From contig OX621253.1 of assembly GCA_951640165.1 (NCBI GenBank), positions 26,879,469-26,943,468 on the forward strand: 64,000 nucleotides of DNA. The letters are read 5' to 3'. Both the position numbers and the translations under genes were made by a program. This document shows positions 20,691 to 32,706 of the stretch, piece by piece. The notes below the pieces were generated by a model. The model made no database searches and was not told where the DNA came from. It worked only from the letters and a program-made list of their open reading frames with translations. Positions within the stretch are counted from its first letter, which is position 1. Each line of letters opens with the position of its first letter. Source of the DNA: Pseudoips prasinana (Eukaryota > Arthropoda > Insecta > Lepidoptera > Nolidae).

Positions 20691-23600
20691 TAGCGATGTA
20701 TCATGCCCGGGTGTGCTGCCAAGGACTGGAAATATTGCCGGCAGTGCTGCCGGCAATGTTCCCACAGTGGGAATTTTCTGGGAATTTTAGCTCGTTTTTA
20801 AAAAAAAAAATGACATTTATATTGAATTACCTTTAGCTTATTATTGCGTATATCCTTACAATAAAAACTGACCATAAAATATTAAATTAACGAAAATTCC
20901 CAGTCCATTGACAATATTTCAAGCAATGTTTCCACTTTGTTGCCGGCATTATTTCCAAGCTACCTGTTTCGATAAGTTTAGAGAGTGATTGATTACTATT
21001 TTAAATTCGAATTTTAGGACTTCTCGGCCGCCTTAATTGATATTTGTAATAAATAGTATCAAGGAAGGTAGGTATTAAAAACAGTTTAAGTAGTTAGCTT
21101 TATTTTCAATAATCAACAAAAAAAATATTTTTCTATAAGGCAAGTACAAAGTTAAAAGTTATTACAATATTAACTTTTATGTTAACAAACCAAATAAAAT
21201 ACAAAAACGCGAATCAAAAACAATATTTTAATGTCAAACAATTTATGAATTACTGCCATAGAACTGAAATCAAATAATTGAAGTCTTATTTATAATCACA
21301 CTAATTCTTTGGTATCTACTCAAAATTAAGAGGATCGTCTTCATTGTTGATTGCAAATCTATCAGAATAGGCTTCCTCTTCAAATACTTCTGTGACTGAC
21401 CTAAAGTCTACTGGTTCCAAATCAAAATCTTCATCCGATTCACTTATTTCTACGTCGTAGGCCTCTGTGAAACCCATGTCAGGTGTTTTGTCGCTGGAGC
21501 CAGATCTCTCAGTTGAACATGGCGAAACAACCTCGTTCATAAGTTTCCAATTGTGAGCTATATAGCAAATTTTTCCTGCCCTCTCTGTTGTAAGTTTGTT
21601 TCTTTTTCGAGTATGTATATGTGAGAATGTAGAGAATGATCTTTCTACGGATGCTGAAGTAGATGGAACTGTTAAAATTTTTATTGCAATATGACCTAGA
21701 GCTGTACTTGAGAAAAAGGTGGTCCACCATTCTTTTGGTTCAATAATATTAGCAGCCTGCCAAATCATATTTCTTGCATACAGTCAATTTCGGCATTTAT
21801 AGTCAGAGAGTTCTTTTATCACATTAGCAGCATCGGCATTGCTTACTAGGTTCATAATAGCATTACAGCCTTCTAAATGATCTTCTGCACGAAGACTAGA
21901 ACCACGTTTCTTGGGATTTAATATCACTGCTGCGAAATGGATATCGTGTAATGCATTCTTCTTTCTTTCAAGAAATTTGGCTCGCAGTTGTGGCAAATGT
22001 TGTCCCAATATTTCGTCCGCGTTGTTGCTGTTCATAAGCTCTTCAATTTCTGTTATAGCTTCATACACTAAATGTATCGTACAATAATCTCCTTCTAGCT
22101 TAGTGATCCAGTGTACGATTGGCTTAAAAAGTCTTATATGATTTTCAATCATGGTCCATTTTGCTTCGTTTAAGACATTTTCCTTAAACGTATTCAATTC
22201 TTGGATACCGCTGATCACCAAAGTTTGTAGGAGTTTGTAACTTGGGCTTTTAAAAAAAATTCTAAACAGTGTAAGTAACTTCCCCATCTAGTTTGAACCG
22301 GTAATGCTAGTGCTACATTTATGGATTTGTCTTCGGATAGTTTTTAAATTCTGCTTTAAGACTATGTGATTTTGAAATACATTTAACAAGTTTAACGACG
22401 TAACTAAATATAGTTGAAACTGGATCTTCTTTAATCATATCTCCTATCAACAAATTTAATGTGTGTGCTAAACATCCAATCCAAGTGATATTTGCATACT
22501 TAGTGTGTAACAGTCTGCCACATTTCACCATGTTAGCCGCGTTATCAGAAATTATGACGAAAAATTTGTGTGTCTCTTCAAGTACCTCTGATACTTTTTT
22601 ACATACATATTCAGCTGTGTGTCTGTTTGTTTTTGTGTCGATGAATTTGTAAAAGAACGGCTTTGGAGTGTAGATGATAATGTTCATGATGGATTCGTTT
22701 CTCAAATTTGACCAACCATCAATAGCCAAATGAAGAACCGCAGTACTATTAATTATCTCCATGATTTCTAACTTTGTTCCTTCGTATTCAGAGGTTAATA
22801 GTGACGACGCTAGTAAACGTCTTGTTGGCGGTTTATAATCAAGCTTCAAGTTTTGAAGAGCTTCTATCCATAGCGGGTGTTTAAGTAAGCTTAGAGGCTG
22901 CCCAGTCACATAAATCGCTTTAGCAAATCCGCGATGTGCTTTGTCCTATAAAAAATAAAAACTCAGCTGATTTACTAATAATAACATTACGATTTAGAAT
23001 GGTTTATTGTATACTTGTAGGTATATTATACTTTATACATAGAATAGAAAACTTTAAATTAATGAAAAGTTCATAAAAAGTAGAAATGATTACGAACTAT
23101 TATTATATATGTTCAGTTCTTTGAATATGATACTTACTTGATCAAATAATGTACTTGGTGTTTCTTGAAATGTTGAACTATGAGCTTGTGGTTGTGGTGG
23201 TGTGATCTCTTGTAATACGTTCTCTTTATCTTTCTTGAATTCGGACGCTACTGTGACAGGGCATTGTTTGCATGCGTTAACAAGATAGCGCGCAAATTTT
23301 GTAGCATTTTTCAAAGTAAAACTGTGCCCACAGAATGTGCATTTATAAATTTTACGTCCCGTATTATCTTTCTCTTCATTAAAGTATTCGTGCACTTTTG
23401 ATTTTTCACGCATTTTAACAAAATATTACGTTGAATTGAACCACGTCCTAACAAACAAGCAAGCAAGACACGTACTCTCAGCACAGCACAAACATAGCTA
23501 CTGCAGTCTGCAAGCCAGTGCGAGCGAACATCGCGGCGCGTGAGTGGCGGGGTGGGAGTATGCGGGGGAAGCGCGCGAGGGGCGAGGCATCGAGCATAAG

Positions 23601-23784
23601 CAGGTTTATTCATTTAAAAACTCGTGATACCCTCTATGCGTATGGAGATTAAGAAATTTTAGATTCTAAAATAACAAACAGTTTGTTGGCAATTTTGGGC
23701 AATATTGCCAATGTGCCTGGAAGTTTTCTGGGCACATTGGGAAACTTTCCGGCAATGGCAATATTCCCAGGCGTACATCACTAA
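20691..23784 (-). mobile_element. hAT-A transposon with exact 8-bp target duplication
   Basis: Ends are TAGCGATGTATCATG at 20691 and, read inward from 23784, TTAGTGATGTACGCC. The 8-bp sequence ATCACAGT lies at 20683-20690 and again at 23785-23792; joining the two flanks restores the LINE B reading. Just inside both ends there are repeated GGCAAT/ATTGCC and GGGAAT motifs, possible transposase-binding subterminal repeats. It contains one transposase gene on the minus strand and AT-rich DNA at 20840-21300. Confidence 0.92.
21316..23413 (-). pseudogene. hAT-A transposase (intron, two frameshifts, one stop)
   Basis: Exon 1 is 23413-23138 (MREKSKVHEYFNEE, with a BED-type finger CTFCGHSFTLKN). The intron is 23137-22946 (GTAAGTA…TTTATAG). 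Exon 2 runs to the stop at 21316 and gives LHLAIDGWSNLRNES (first catalytic D region), FVIISDNAANMVKCG and WIGCLAHTLNLLIG. Frame changes lie near 22310 and in a T run near 22255. One TGA interrupts near 21786. The C-terminal dimerisation block is ILTVPSTSASVERSFSTF. The tail after residue about 600 is acidic. The protein would excise and insert the element; it is now disabled. Confidence 0.88.
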
Positions 23785-26307
23785 ATCACAGTATACTAGA
23801 ATTGAGACAACTGTTATAGGCACATCCAAATCCTGTGTCGATCACTTATTCCTCCGTGATGTTTATTTAAGTGACAGCTGTAATAACCACCCAGTTCGCT
23901 CGGCTATTGTGTGCAGAAAACTAGCCGATCATTATATTATCGGGCTAGCATTAGTAACTAGTGAGACACTCAAATTAATCAAAACCGTAACTAGACTTGA
24001 TAACGCCAGAGTTAAGGAAGAATTGTGTAAAATCGACTGGGGTTCTGCACTCATTACCGACGATCCAAATATTATAACTGAGATTATTACTGACAACTTC
24101 CAATCTGAATACAAAAATTGTACGATTACGCAAAAAAATAATACAAATAAGAGACAACAGTGCAGGTGAATTAGCAAAAGATGGAAATGTGTAACAGAAA
24201 AAAGGAATTGTTAGATATTTATCTTAAAGATACTAATAACGCCAAAAATGAACTTATATACAAAAAGTATAGAAATAGGACTAATAGATTAATAAATAAA
24301 GCTAACAATAATAATATAAAAAAAGAAATATGTGATGTTTTTAAAAATAAGAAAAAAATGTGGGGCATAATTAATAGATTGACGGGTAGATTGGTAAAGG
24401 CTATAGACGAAATTCTTTTGAATACTTTCAAAATGAAAGCTGACGGATTATCTCAAAAGTTTGCTAATGATTTTGATTCTAATGTGAAAAACATATTATG
24501 TACATGTAACGTACCGTCGCTGGATGAAAAATCATATATAAACACCCCTGAAAGTACACTTAAAATAAATAAAATAAACAATCAAACAGTTTTTAATATC
24601 TTAAGACATATCGATGAAAAAAAAAGCCCGGGATGTGATAATATTCGAGCCAAAGATATTAAACATATTGCTAATGACATTACTCCAGTTTTAACTCATA
24701 TCATTAACCCTTGCATCACCACATCAACTTACCCGGATGCACTAAAAGTCGGTTTATTAAGGCCAATTCATAAAAAGGGTAGTTATTTAGATACCAACAA
24801 CTACCGGCCTATCACAATACTATCTTGCTTAGATAAAATTGTAGAAAAATACTATGGACGGACTATATGTGATGTTTTAGTTAGTAACAGCGTCATACAT
24901 AAAAAACAGTTTGGTTTTCAAAGAGAAAAAAGTACTTCGCAATTATTGTCACAATTTACTGATGAGATAAATGATTACTTAAATAACAAAAACAATGTAA
25001 TAGTAGTAATGATAGACTTCAGCAAAGCATTTGACACCTTAAATTACGAAACCTTGTTTAAGAAGCTCCAGCAGAATGGCATTCAGGGCCCGGTGCTGGA
25101 AAGGTTTAAAAACTACCATACTAACAGATACAATATGGTTAGCATAAACAGTGAGCACAGTCACCGAATACCAACCCTATACGGTACGGCACAAGGCTCA
25201 ATTTTGGGTCCACTGAATACTTATTATATGTGAACGATATGTGCAATATATTCCAGCACTGCTCCGTCTACCAGTTTGCTGACGACACGTGTCTTATCGC
25301 TGCTAATAAAGATGTAGGAATTGCACAAAATATGTTACAAACAGACTTTAACCAGTTATGCAAATGGGCACATGATGTTGGGTTATCTATAAACTACCAA
25401 AAAACAAAAGTAATGCATATACACTCGCCTTATTTAAAGTATAATAGTCAACCACCAAAAGTCATTGCCCATGAACATAACTGTATGCACTTACCAAATA
25501 ACGTAACATGTGCTTGTGAACCACTGGAAATTGCACATTGTCACACCTACCTAGGCTTAAAAATAGATAATAAATTTAACTGGGCTAATCATATAGATTA
25601 TATTTGTAGTAAGCTCAGAGCAATACTAGCTAAACTAACAATACACTAAGACTTCTATATCTCGCCCTGGCAGATTCAATAATCAGTTATGGAATATCCA
25701 GTTTTGGTAGAACTTATAAAACCTACCTAGATAACATATATAGGTTACAGTTAAGACTATTAAAAACTATAATTCCTTTAAGAATCAAATATAACTATAC
25801 AAACAACTATGACAACCTTTTTAAATACTTTAAAGTTTTATCAATTTACGACAAAGTAAAGGTGGCAATTGTATCTGAGTACAAAGAAAAAATGGAATTG
25901 TTACTTAAATATAATAGACCTAGTAACCTACGTCAGCTGCCTAATTTACCTACATATAAAATTCCTAAGTATAACAATGTATACGGAAAGAGACACTAGA
26001 GGTGTATCGTTCCCTCTATTATAAACAACTTACCAAAATACATAATAGATAAAATTATAAAATGCAAAAACGCGAAGAAAACGCATTCATTAGTAAAATA
26101 TTATTACTTAGTACAAAGTGGGAACGACGCACCTTCAGATATTCAACTATTCGCTAGCTACGCCTTGGCCAATTGAGACGCAAGTGAACTGAATAGGCGC
26201 ACATAATCTTATTATTGTTATAGATTAAGCTAATTATAACAAAAATTTTGTATAATTTAATTTAAAATAAACAGTTCCAAAATTTTAAAAAAATTAATTC
26301 AATATTA

Positions 26308-27420
26308 AGAAGCATGCTGACACCAAAAAGCATAAGCAGCAAGTAGAGTTCAAAACAGGTACGTGAATTAATTTAAAATTCATTTTGTTGATATCAGACT
26401 CAATCGATGGAAAAAATGAGTTTGATGTTTAAATTTTACCAATATTTTACGGTCAAATATTATTTAGCGTATAGGATTCTTCTGTACATTCATTTTTTCT
26501 TTACAGGCCATAAAGAAATTCAAAGTTATACCAGAAGGCCATTTATTTAGACCTAGCGATGAATCTGAAGGCGCGTTGACCTTATTTATTGCCGAGCACT
26601 GTTCTATATTAAGTGTAGACCATTTAGGTGAACTATGCAAAATGTGTTTCAAAGACTCCAAAGCTACACAGGAGTTAAAATTGCGTCGCACTAGATGTAC
26701 AGAAATAATGAAAAATGTACTGATGCCGCACTTTCGCAAGGAGCTCTTAGATGATATTGGAAACCAAAAGTTCATCATTATAATGGATGAGTCCACAGAC
26801 GTCAGTGTCAGTAAACACCTTGGTTTTGTAATTAGGTATTATAGCGCCGCCCAGGTAAGGATAGTAAGCTCATTCCTGGAACTAGTTTCTATTGAGACTG
26901 CATATGCTAGGGGAATCGTTAAAGGCTTGGTATCATGCTTAGAGAGTCGCCACTTAGATATCAAACAATTGATTGGGACTGATAATGCATCTGTTATGAC
27001 AGGCAATAATAATGGGGTTCATGCAATCCTAAAAAGAGAATATGGTATAGAAGATTTGATACTGATACGATGTGTGTGCCACTCGTAGCAGTTAACAGTG
27101 ACCCATGCCTCCGAAAATACTCTGCCAAGAAATTTAAAGTTTTTGGTTAGAGAAATGTATAAATGGTTTTCTGTGTCCCCTAAGCGGCAAAAGGAACACA
27201 CAAAAATATACGAACTTATAAACTGTGGCGAAATTCCGTTGAAAATCACCAAGGTGTGCGATACACGTTGGCTTTCAATTGAGCCAGCGACAAAAACTAC
27301 TCAGCTGAGCTTATTTATAACATGCTCGAAGACAAAAGAAATTATTTATATTTTGTGTTTCTGAGAAGCGTTTTAAATGATGTTCAAACAGCAATTAAAT
27401 CATTTGAAAGTGAAAATCCT
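26308..27420 (+). pseudogene. hAT-B transposase remnant (DUF4371-like)
   Basis: A short upstream exon ends HADTKKHKQQVEF at 26358, with a donor GTACGTG at 26359. The acceptor TTTACAG ends at 26506. The main frame gives FIAEHCSILSVDHLGEL, FIIIMDESTDVSVSKH (catalytic D region), GTDNASVMTGNN and CVCHS, then a stop at 27088 where a coding residue is expected. It resumes in another frame with THASENTLPRNLKFLVRE and CDTRWLSIEP. It ends abruptly at 27420 where hAT-C begins, so the C-terminal half is not here. The 10.5-kb zinc-finger fragment seems to belong to the same family. Confidence 0.78.
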
Positions 27421-27878
27421 AGTCCGGCTTTAGCCGGACATGTTTGACTTTTTGGGTCGCGTCCGGCCAAATATGTACCTGTCCGGCTTTAGTCAGGCTT
27501 TTTGTCAGAGTGGCGATTCGTAAGACGATAGGCGGACGAGCATACAAGAGAGCAAACTGTCGGCGCGCGCGGCGCGTGGCGTGAGCGTGACTACCTCGCC
27601 CCGCTGCCCGCGCCGCACAGTATCCGGCGTAGAACAAGCCAGGTGGACAAAAGTCATTATCAAATTCCCAGAAATTTGTACTTTCTACCTGTAAACAACA
27701 CACCTAAACCTCTGATTCCAAGAATTGTTTACGTCTAACATTCCATATGGGTGAGTCATCGTTTATCAAAGTAAGGTAATTAGGTAAGTGCAGTTAAATA
27801 AATAGGTCAGTTGCATTTAAGCGACACTTACACTAACATTTCATGGTGGTAGTTCTAATTTTGTGAAAAGTTTTAGTG

Positions 27879-30242
27879 ATGGATTTTACTTCTGAAGGTA
27901 TGTTAAATATTATTTTCTTATTAGAATCTTTTAATGCGTAATAAACATTCATAAAGTAGACTATCTCTGAATACTTAAAAAATTACCATGTTTTTCTTTG
28001 TTTTCGAACTTATCAGGCTTAGAAAAGCCATGTATCCTCTTGTATCCACTCTGAATTTTTGATATGTTTTAACTACATGCCTATAGACTATTATGTGACC
28101 TATTTTATGTAGCACACTTGAGTACAACATTTTTTTTTCTTTTTTTGTAGAAATGACTTACTCTATTAGTAAAATAGAGTTTTTCGAAGAGTGGCTTAAG
28201 CACGAAAAAGACGAAAGAAATGATCGTCTATTTCAATTTATTTTGTCTAAGTGTGATTTCTCCGATATCACTGAAGAATGTCAAAGGGAAATTAAGATGA
28301 AATTAGCCAGCATTTCTTCGAAAATTGCAACCAAGTGGGTGTCTTCAGCAAAATCAAAAGAGCGTTTCCTGAATAAGAATAAGTTGTGGCTGAAAGGCGA
28401 AAATATAGAATTCTGCTTACGATCGACTCAACCACAACCTTCTACTTCATCTGCTGATTTTTGTCGACCCGGAAGACCTAAAAAAGTTTTCGAAGATTCG
28501 TCTTTTAAAACTAAGAAACGTAAAGTTGCTGATCTAGTTGAATCGCGGAGTGTTGGAGAGTTAATGACTGCTGCAGAGGTAGCTGCACGGTCCACTGGAT
28601 ATAAAAACGTTGCCAGAGTAATAAAGGACATTGGCGAAAATCCATCTTCTGCCAGTACATGCCTTCAACAACCAAGTGCTGTGCAAACTGATAGACCGCT
28701 AAGTAGTGACGAGGCATTAGCGTATTATATTGATTCAAAATCAACAACCCACTCATATAAACAAACTAGGAAGTGGACTATGAAAGTTGGGCATCACGTA
28801 TTTCCATCATATGATTGCATTGTAAAATCAAAAAACTGTGTTATCCTTTAGAGGAGCACATTGATGTTACACAATCTCGAGCAGATATTGAGCTACAAGC
28901 CATTTTGAATAAAACAGCAGAGCGTTTGGTCGAAGCTCAGAGAGAAGTTATCACAAGTGTGCTTCCCAATACATCGTTTACTCTTATAAGTAAATGGGGA
29001 TGTGACGGAAGTTCGGGTCATAGTGCTTACAAACAGAGATTTGAGAACAGCGAAGACACTGATGAGTTCCTTTTTGTTTATTCGTTCGTTCCTTTAAGAT
29101 TAATTGACGAGGGTAACAACATTATCTGGCAAAATCCTCGTCCATCATCGACAATGTATTGTCGTCCAATTAAATTTATTTTTGCCAAAGAAACCCCGGA
29201 ATTGACAAAAATCGAGACAAATAAGGTTTTGGAACAAATACACAACTTAGAGGCTACATCTTGTGATGGTGGTCCTAAAATTTCTATTAAACACAAGCTT
29301 CTTCTTACTATGACTGATGGAAAAGTGTGCAACGCTTTGACTGAGACACATTCATCGCAGAAATGCTATATTTGTGGGGCTACTCCCAGAATGATGAATG
29401 ATGAAGGACAGCATTTTGATAACAATCAGGATAATTTTGGCTTTGGTTTGTCAACATTACATGCTTGGATTCGTTCGTTTGAGTGCTTATTACACATTAG
29501 TTATAAGTTAGACATTAAGAAATGGCAAGCTAGGTCTTCAGAGGAAAAAGCAAGTGTAAAACAAAGATCAGACGAAATCAAACAACGATTCAAGCATGAA
29601 ATGGGACTAATTGTGGACAAGCCAAAGCCAGGATTTGGTTCCACAAATGATGGAAACACAGCTCGACGTTTTTTCGGGAATCCCGAACTGAGTGCTCAGA
29701 TCACAGGATTGGATGTTACAATCATCAAACACTTTGATGTATTGTTAAGGACATTATCTTGTGGCTTCGAGATAAATCTTGTTGAATTTAAAAAGCTTTG
29801 TGACGAGACCAAAAGACTTAATTTAAGCCTTTACTCGTGGTACTACATGCCTGCTACTGTGCATAAATTGCTTATTCACAGTACAGAAGTGATTAAGACG
29901 GCAATAGTTCCAATAGGGCAACTTTCAGAGGAAGCCCAAGAATCAAGAAACAAAGATTGCCGGAGGTTTAGAGAGCACAACACCAGAAAGTGCTCTCGTC
30001 TCGCCACGAATAGAGACTTGCTCAGTATGTTGATTTTAACGTCTGATCCTCTGATCAATAGCCTTCGGGAAATACCGAAAAAAAAGAGTAATAAATTGTG
30101 CGCGGAGGTCTTAAAGCTCATCGTAGCTCCCACTATAGAGCCTCGACTCCAGTTGCAACCAAGACCTCCACAAACTCAGGAAGACTATTTTCAATTGGAT
30201 TTATCGGATTCTGAATCTGATGATTCTGATATTGAGAATTAG
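27879..30242 (+). pseudogene. Transib transposase (RAG1-like core), one frameshift
   Basis: Exon 1 (27879-27897) encodes MDFTSE; the intron 27898-28150 (GTATGTT…TTTTGTAG) splits a Glu codon; exon 2 runs to the TAG 30240-30242, about 700 residues in all. A frame change at the A run 28830-28835 is the only break I see. Catalytic positions by analogy with RAG1: Asp in WGCDGSSGHS, Asp in NDGNTARRFF, Glu in SEEAQESRNKD. Zinc ligands by the same analogy are CYICGATP and VHKLLIHS. Other family words are PRPSSTMYCRPIKF and LSTLHAWIRSFECLLH. The product would cut at the CACAGTG ends to form hairpins. The tail is acidic (SDSESDDSDIE). The missing base could be a sequencing error. Confidence 0.93.
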
Positions 30243-30297
30243 TTTTATTGTAAATAGATTAGTCTAGTGTTAGATTTCGATTTTTTGTATTTTTTTA

Positions 30298-30450
30298 ATG
30301 TTAGTCTAAGGTTGTATATTTATATTTGTATATTTAGATTTAGATTTTTTGTATTTAATATGTTAGTCTAAGGTTGTATATTTACATTTGTATACATATT
30401 TACATTTATTTTTTTTGTATTTAATATGTTAGTCTAAGGTTGTATATTTA
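30298..30450 (+). repeat. Imperfect tandem repeat in the Transib 3' UTR
   Basis: Three copies of an AT-rich unit of roughly 62-66 bp, each beginning ATGTTAGTCTAAGGTTG, follow the transposase stop. Two carry TTTTTTGTATTTAATATG at their ends. Confidence 0.8.
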
Positions 30451-30591
30451 TATAGAATTAGCGTTGATATTTGCAGCGATTGAGATAATTTTATTGTAAT
30501 TTTTTTTTCTGTATTGTAATCGTGTCATCACGAAATAATATATTTATACACCATCTCTATGCATTTTCTTTAAATAAAATATTATAGTCTA

Positions 30592-32378
30592 AGAGACGTG
30601 GAAGATCGTCCTTCACCGATCTGATAACCAGATGAGACGTATTTTTTATCAAATATTTTTTATAAACAAATATGCCTATAATTGCTTGCCTATCGAAAAG
30701 TGCTCATGGCTATTTTTAATTAAATTAACTTTTATCGATTTTTTTTCATCACCTTCATTCTTTTGATAACCAAATAAAATTTATTTCACGGATAGTTTTT
30801 AATACACAGAATATGCCTAGGTATGCTTGCCTACTCATTTCAGTGTATAACTACCTGGCAAGCAGGTGTAAACAGGTAAGTCAAAACAGGTGACTCTATC
30901 GATCTGCTAACTTATCAAAAGTTATCTCAAATTTTAGATTATTTTATTGCAAAATTAGTCATATAAACTTGCCTGCGAAAAATGTTACTTAAAGTACTGT
31001 TGCCAGGCTAAAAACTTTTAGAGTTTTAGTCACTTGATAGGTGCGACAGAGAAAGTGGAGCGTCCGAGGTCCGTGTGCTAGACCAGGACACAACATAGCA
31101 GCTGCTCGCTACCTGACCGTAGAACGTATCCGAGTGCGCATGCTCGTGCACATGTGAGTGACAGAGACAGCATTCATTTACACTTGTCAGTAATTTTGAA
31201 CTCCAATTTATTACGACAAATTTTGATCTCAATTTTTATATTATTTTACGCTATACATACTTACAGCTATGCAATAATCGAAAATAAATAATTTGCCACA
31301 TCAGTAGACACACTTTGATACTTACAGTATCTTTATTACTTAGGCAGTAAGAGTGATTTTCGAACTGCAATGTTTCCACAGTCATGGGGTTGACCCACAG
31401 ATTACCAAAAGTAACCTTAAAATAAAACTGGCTATAACTTTTATATCCCAAGTTCTAAAATCTAATAAATTAAAAATGCCTTTTCTATCACATTAACCAC
31501 CAATTAAAACATAAAATATCCCGTAACACCAAATTTTACTAGCGGTACAATTTTTTTTTATTACTGTAACACGTGTAATGATAACCAAGAAAATCCACCG
31601 ATTCTTTGCTTAATTCACTATCTCCATACTTAAAGCAATGTTTTTTTACGGAAAGTCAATTTTAAATAGCATGTTTTAAATGAATGTTCATTAAAGTCAA
31701 TAATTTGTTTTTTTTCACCACACAAAAAACACTTTTTACTCATTTTTAAAATCACAATTCTTGAAAATTAATGTTTTTAGCACGTGTTGTCACTAATAAA
31801 TAATTTCCGACTCCGACTATACTCGAGCATGCGCACTTGGATACGTTCTACGGTCCAGGTAGCGAGCAGCTGCTATGTTGTGTCCTGCTCTAGCACACGG
31901 ACCTCGGACGCTCTACTTTCTCTGTCGCACCTATCAAGTGGCTAAATCTCTAAAAGTTTTTAGCCTGGTAACAGTACTTTAAGTAAGATTTTTCGCAGGC
32001 AAGTTTATATGACTAATTTTGAAATAAAATAATCTAAAATTTGTGATAACTTTTGATAAGTTAGCAGATGGATGGAGTCACCTGTTTTGACTTACCTGTT
32101 TACACCTGCTTGCCAGGTAGTTATACACTGAAATGAGTAGGCAAGCATACCTAGGCATATTCTGTGTATTAAAAACTATCAGTGAAATAAATTTTATTTG
32201 GTAATCAAAAGTATGAAGGTGATGAAAAAAAATCGATAAAAGTTAATTTAATTAAAAATAGCCATGAGCACTTTTCGATAGGCAAGCAATTATAGGCATA
32301 TTTGTTTATAAAAAATATTTGATAAAAATACGTCTGATCTGGTTATCAGATCGGTGAAGGACGATCTTCCACGTCTCT
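30592..32378. repeat. 1.8-kb foldback element with about 555-bp arms, inside the Transib
   Basis: The arms 30592-31146 and 31824-32378 are near-identical reverse complements, starting AGAGACGTGGAAGATCG at the outside. They differ by scattered substitutions. The centre (31147-31823) is AT-rich and holds no gene. I could not fix a target duplication or assign a superfamily. It lies in the transposase 3' region, downstream of the stop. Confidence 0.9.
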
Positions 32379-32396
32379 CCTACTATTATGGTACTA

Positions 32397-32587
32397 CTAG
32401 CTGTCCCCCGCATCTTTGGTTACTGCTCCACTCTCGTCGGTCGCAGCGTGATGATATATAGCCTATAGCCTTCCACCATAAATAGCCTATCTAACATTGA
32501 AATATTTTTTTAAATCGGCAAAGTACTTCCTGAGATTAGTGCGTTCAAACGAACAAACAAACAGAGTTTTTAGTTTTATAATATTTT
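32397..32587 (-). mobile_element. Non-autonomous Helitron, 3' part
   Basis: On the minus strand it reads GGCTATAGGCTATATATCATC, a GC-rich stretch and the 3' terminus GACAGCTAG followed by T. This matches a dispersed lepidopteran Helitron group as I remember it. The 5' boundary near 32587 is approximate. It sits in the Transib next to the foldback. Confidence 0.65.
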
Positions 32588-32706
32588 AATATAGGTATAT
32601 TATAGATATAGTTTTTTTATATATTATAGTTTTATTTATAGATATAGTTCCAAAACCATGAAAAAATATTTTTGTCCACTTGGCTTGTTCTACGCCGGAC
32701 ACTGTG

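Larger units (their letters stand above)
19381..26180 (+). pseudogene. LINE B ORF2: endonuclease and reverse transcriptase (interrupted)
   Basis: Pieces: 19381-19867 (LLLLHVNIRSM, then shifted GGGGIIIYAH and CAVYRPPD), 20596-20690 (MNIDLLTSKSYDQK), 23785-24170 (GTSKSCVDHLFLR), 24181-25233 and 25230-26180. RT words are KSPGCDNIRAKDIK, GLLRPIHKKGSYLD, NNYRPITILS, KKQFGFQREKST, VVMIDFSKAFDTLN and GTAQGSILGP. After a frameshift, FADDTCLI is the catalytic box. Beyond 25649 the C-terminal tail (LALADSIISYGISSFGR) continues in another frame to about 26175. Interruptions and shifts make it non-functional. Confidence 0.85.
18200..26290 (+). mobile_element. LINE B, non-LTR retrotransposon split by two insertions
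   Basis: About 4.3 kb of LINE sequence spread over 8 kb: 18200-19867, 20591-20690 and 23785-26290. It has a GC-rich 5' leader, ORF1 with a PHD-type finger, ORF2 with endonuclease and RT, and an AT-rich 3' end near 26290. The reading continues across both insertions: the endonuclease words MNIDLL and LENCISQ precede the hAT, and YTRIETT follows it. The interruptions are LINE C (minus) and hAT-A. Several frameshifts show that it is dead. I place it in the Jockey/CR1-like group. Confidence 0.85.
27616..32706 (+). mobile_element. Transib transposon with TIRs and 5-bp target duplication
   Basis: The left end reads CACAGTATCCGGCG and the right end, read inward, CACAGTGTCCGGCG. The match goes on for about 38 bp with two differences. 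The 5 bp CGCCG flank both ends (27611-27615 and 32707-32711), fitting the GC-rich 5-bp duplication of Transib elements. The terminal CACAGTG is identical to the consensus heptamer of V(D)J recombination signals. The element is 5.1 kb, but 1787 bp is a foldback (30592-32378) and about 190 bp a Helitron piece, so the core is about 3.1 kb. Confidence 0.95.

Noticed and set aside
27419..27703. 94-codon minus frame rich in Arg and Ala.
   Set aside because: It crosses the hAT-C end and the Transib left TIR; an artefact of GC-rich sequence.
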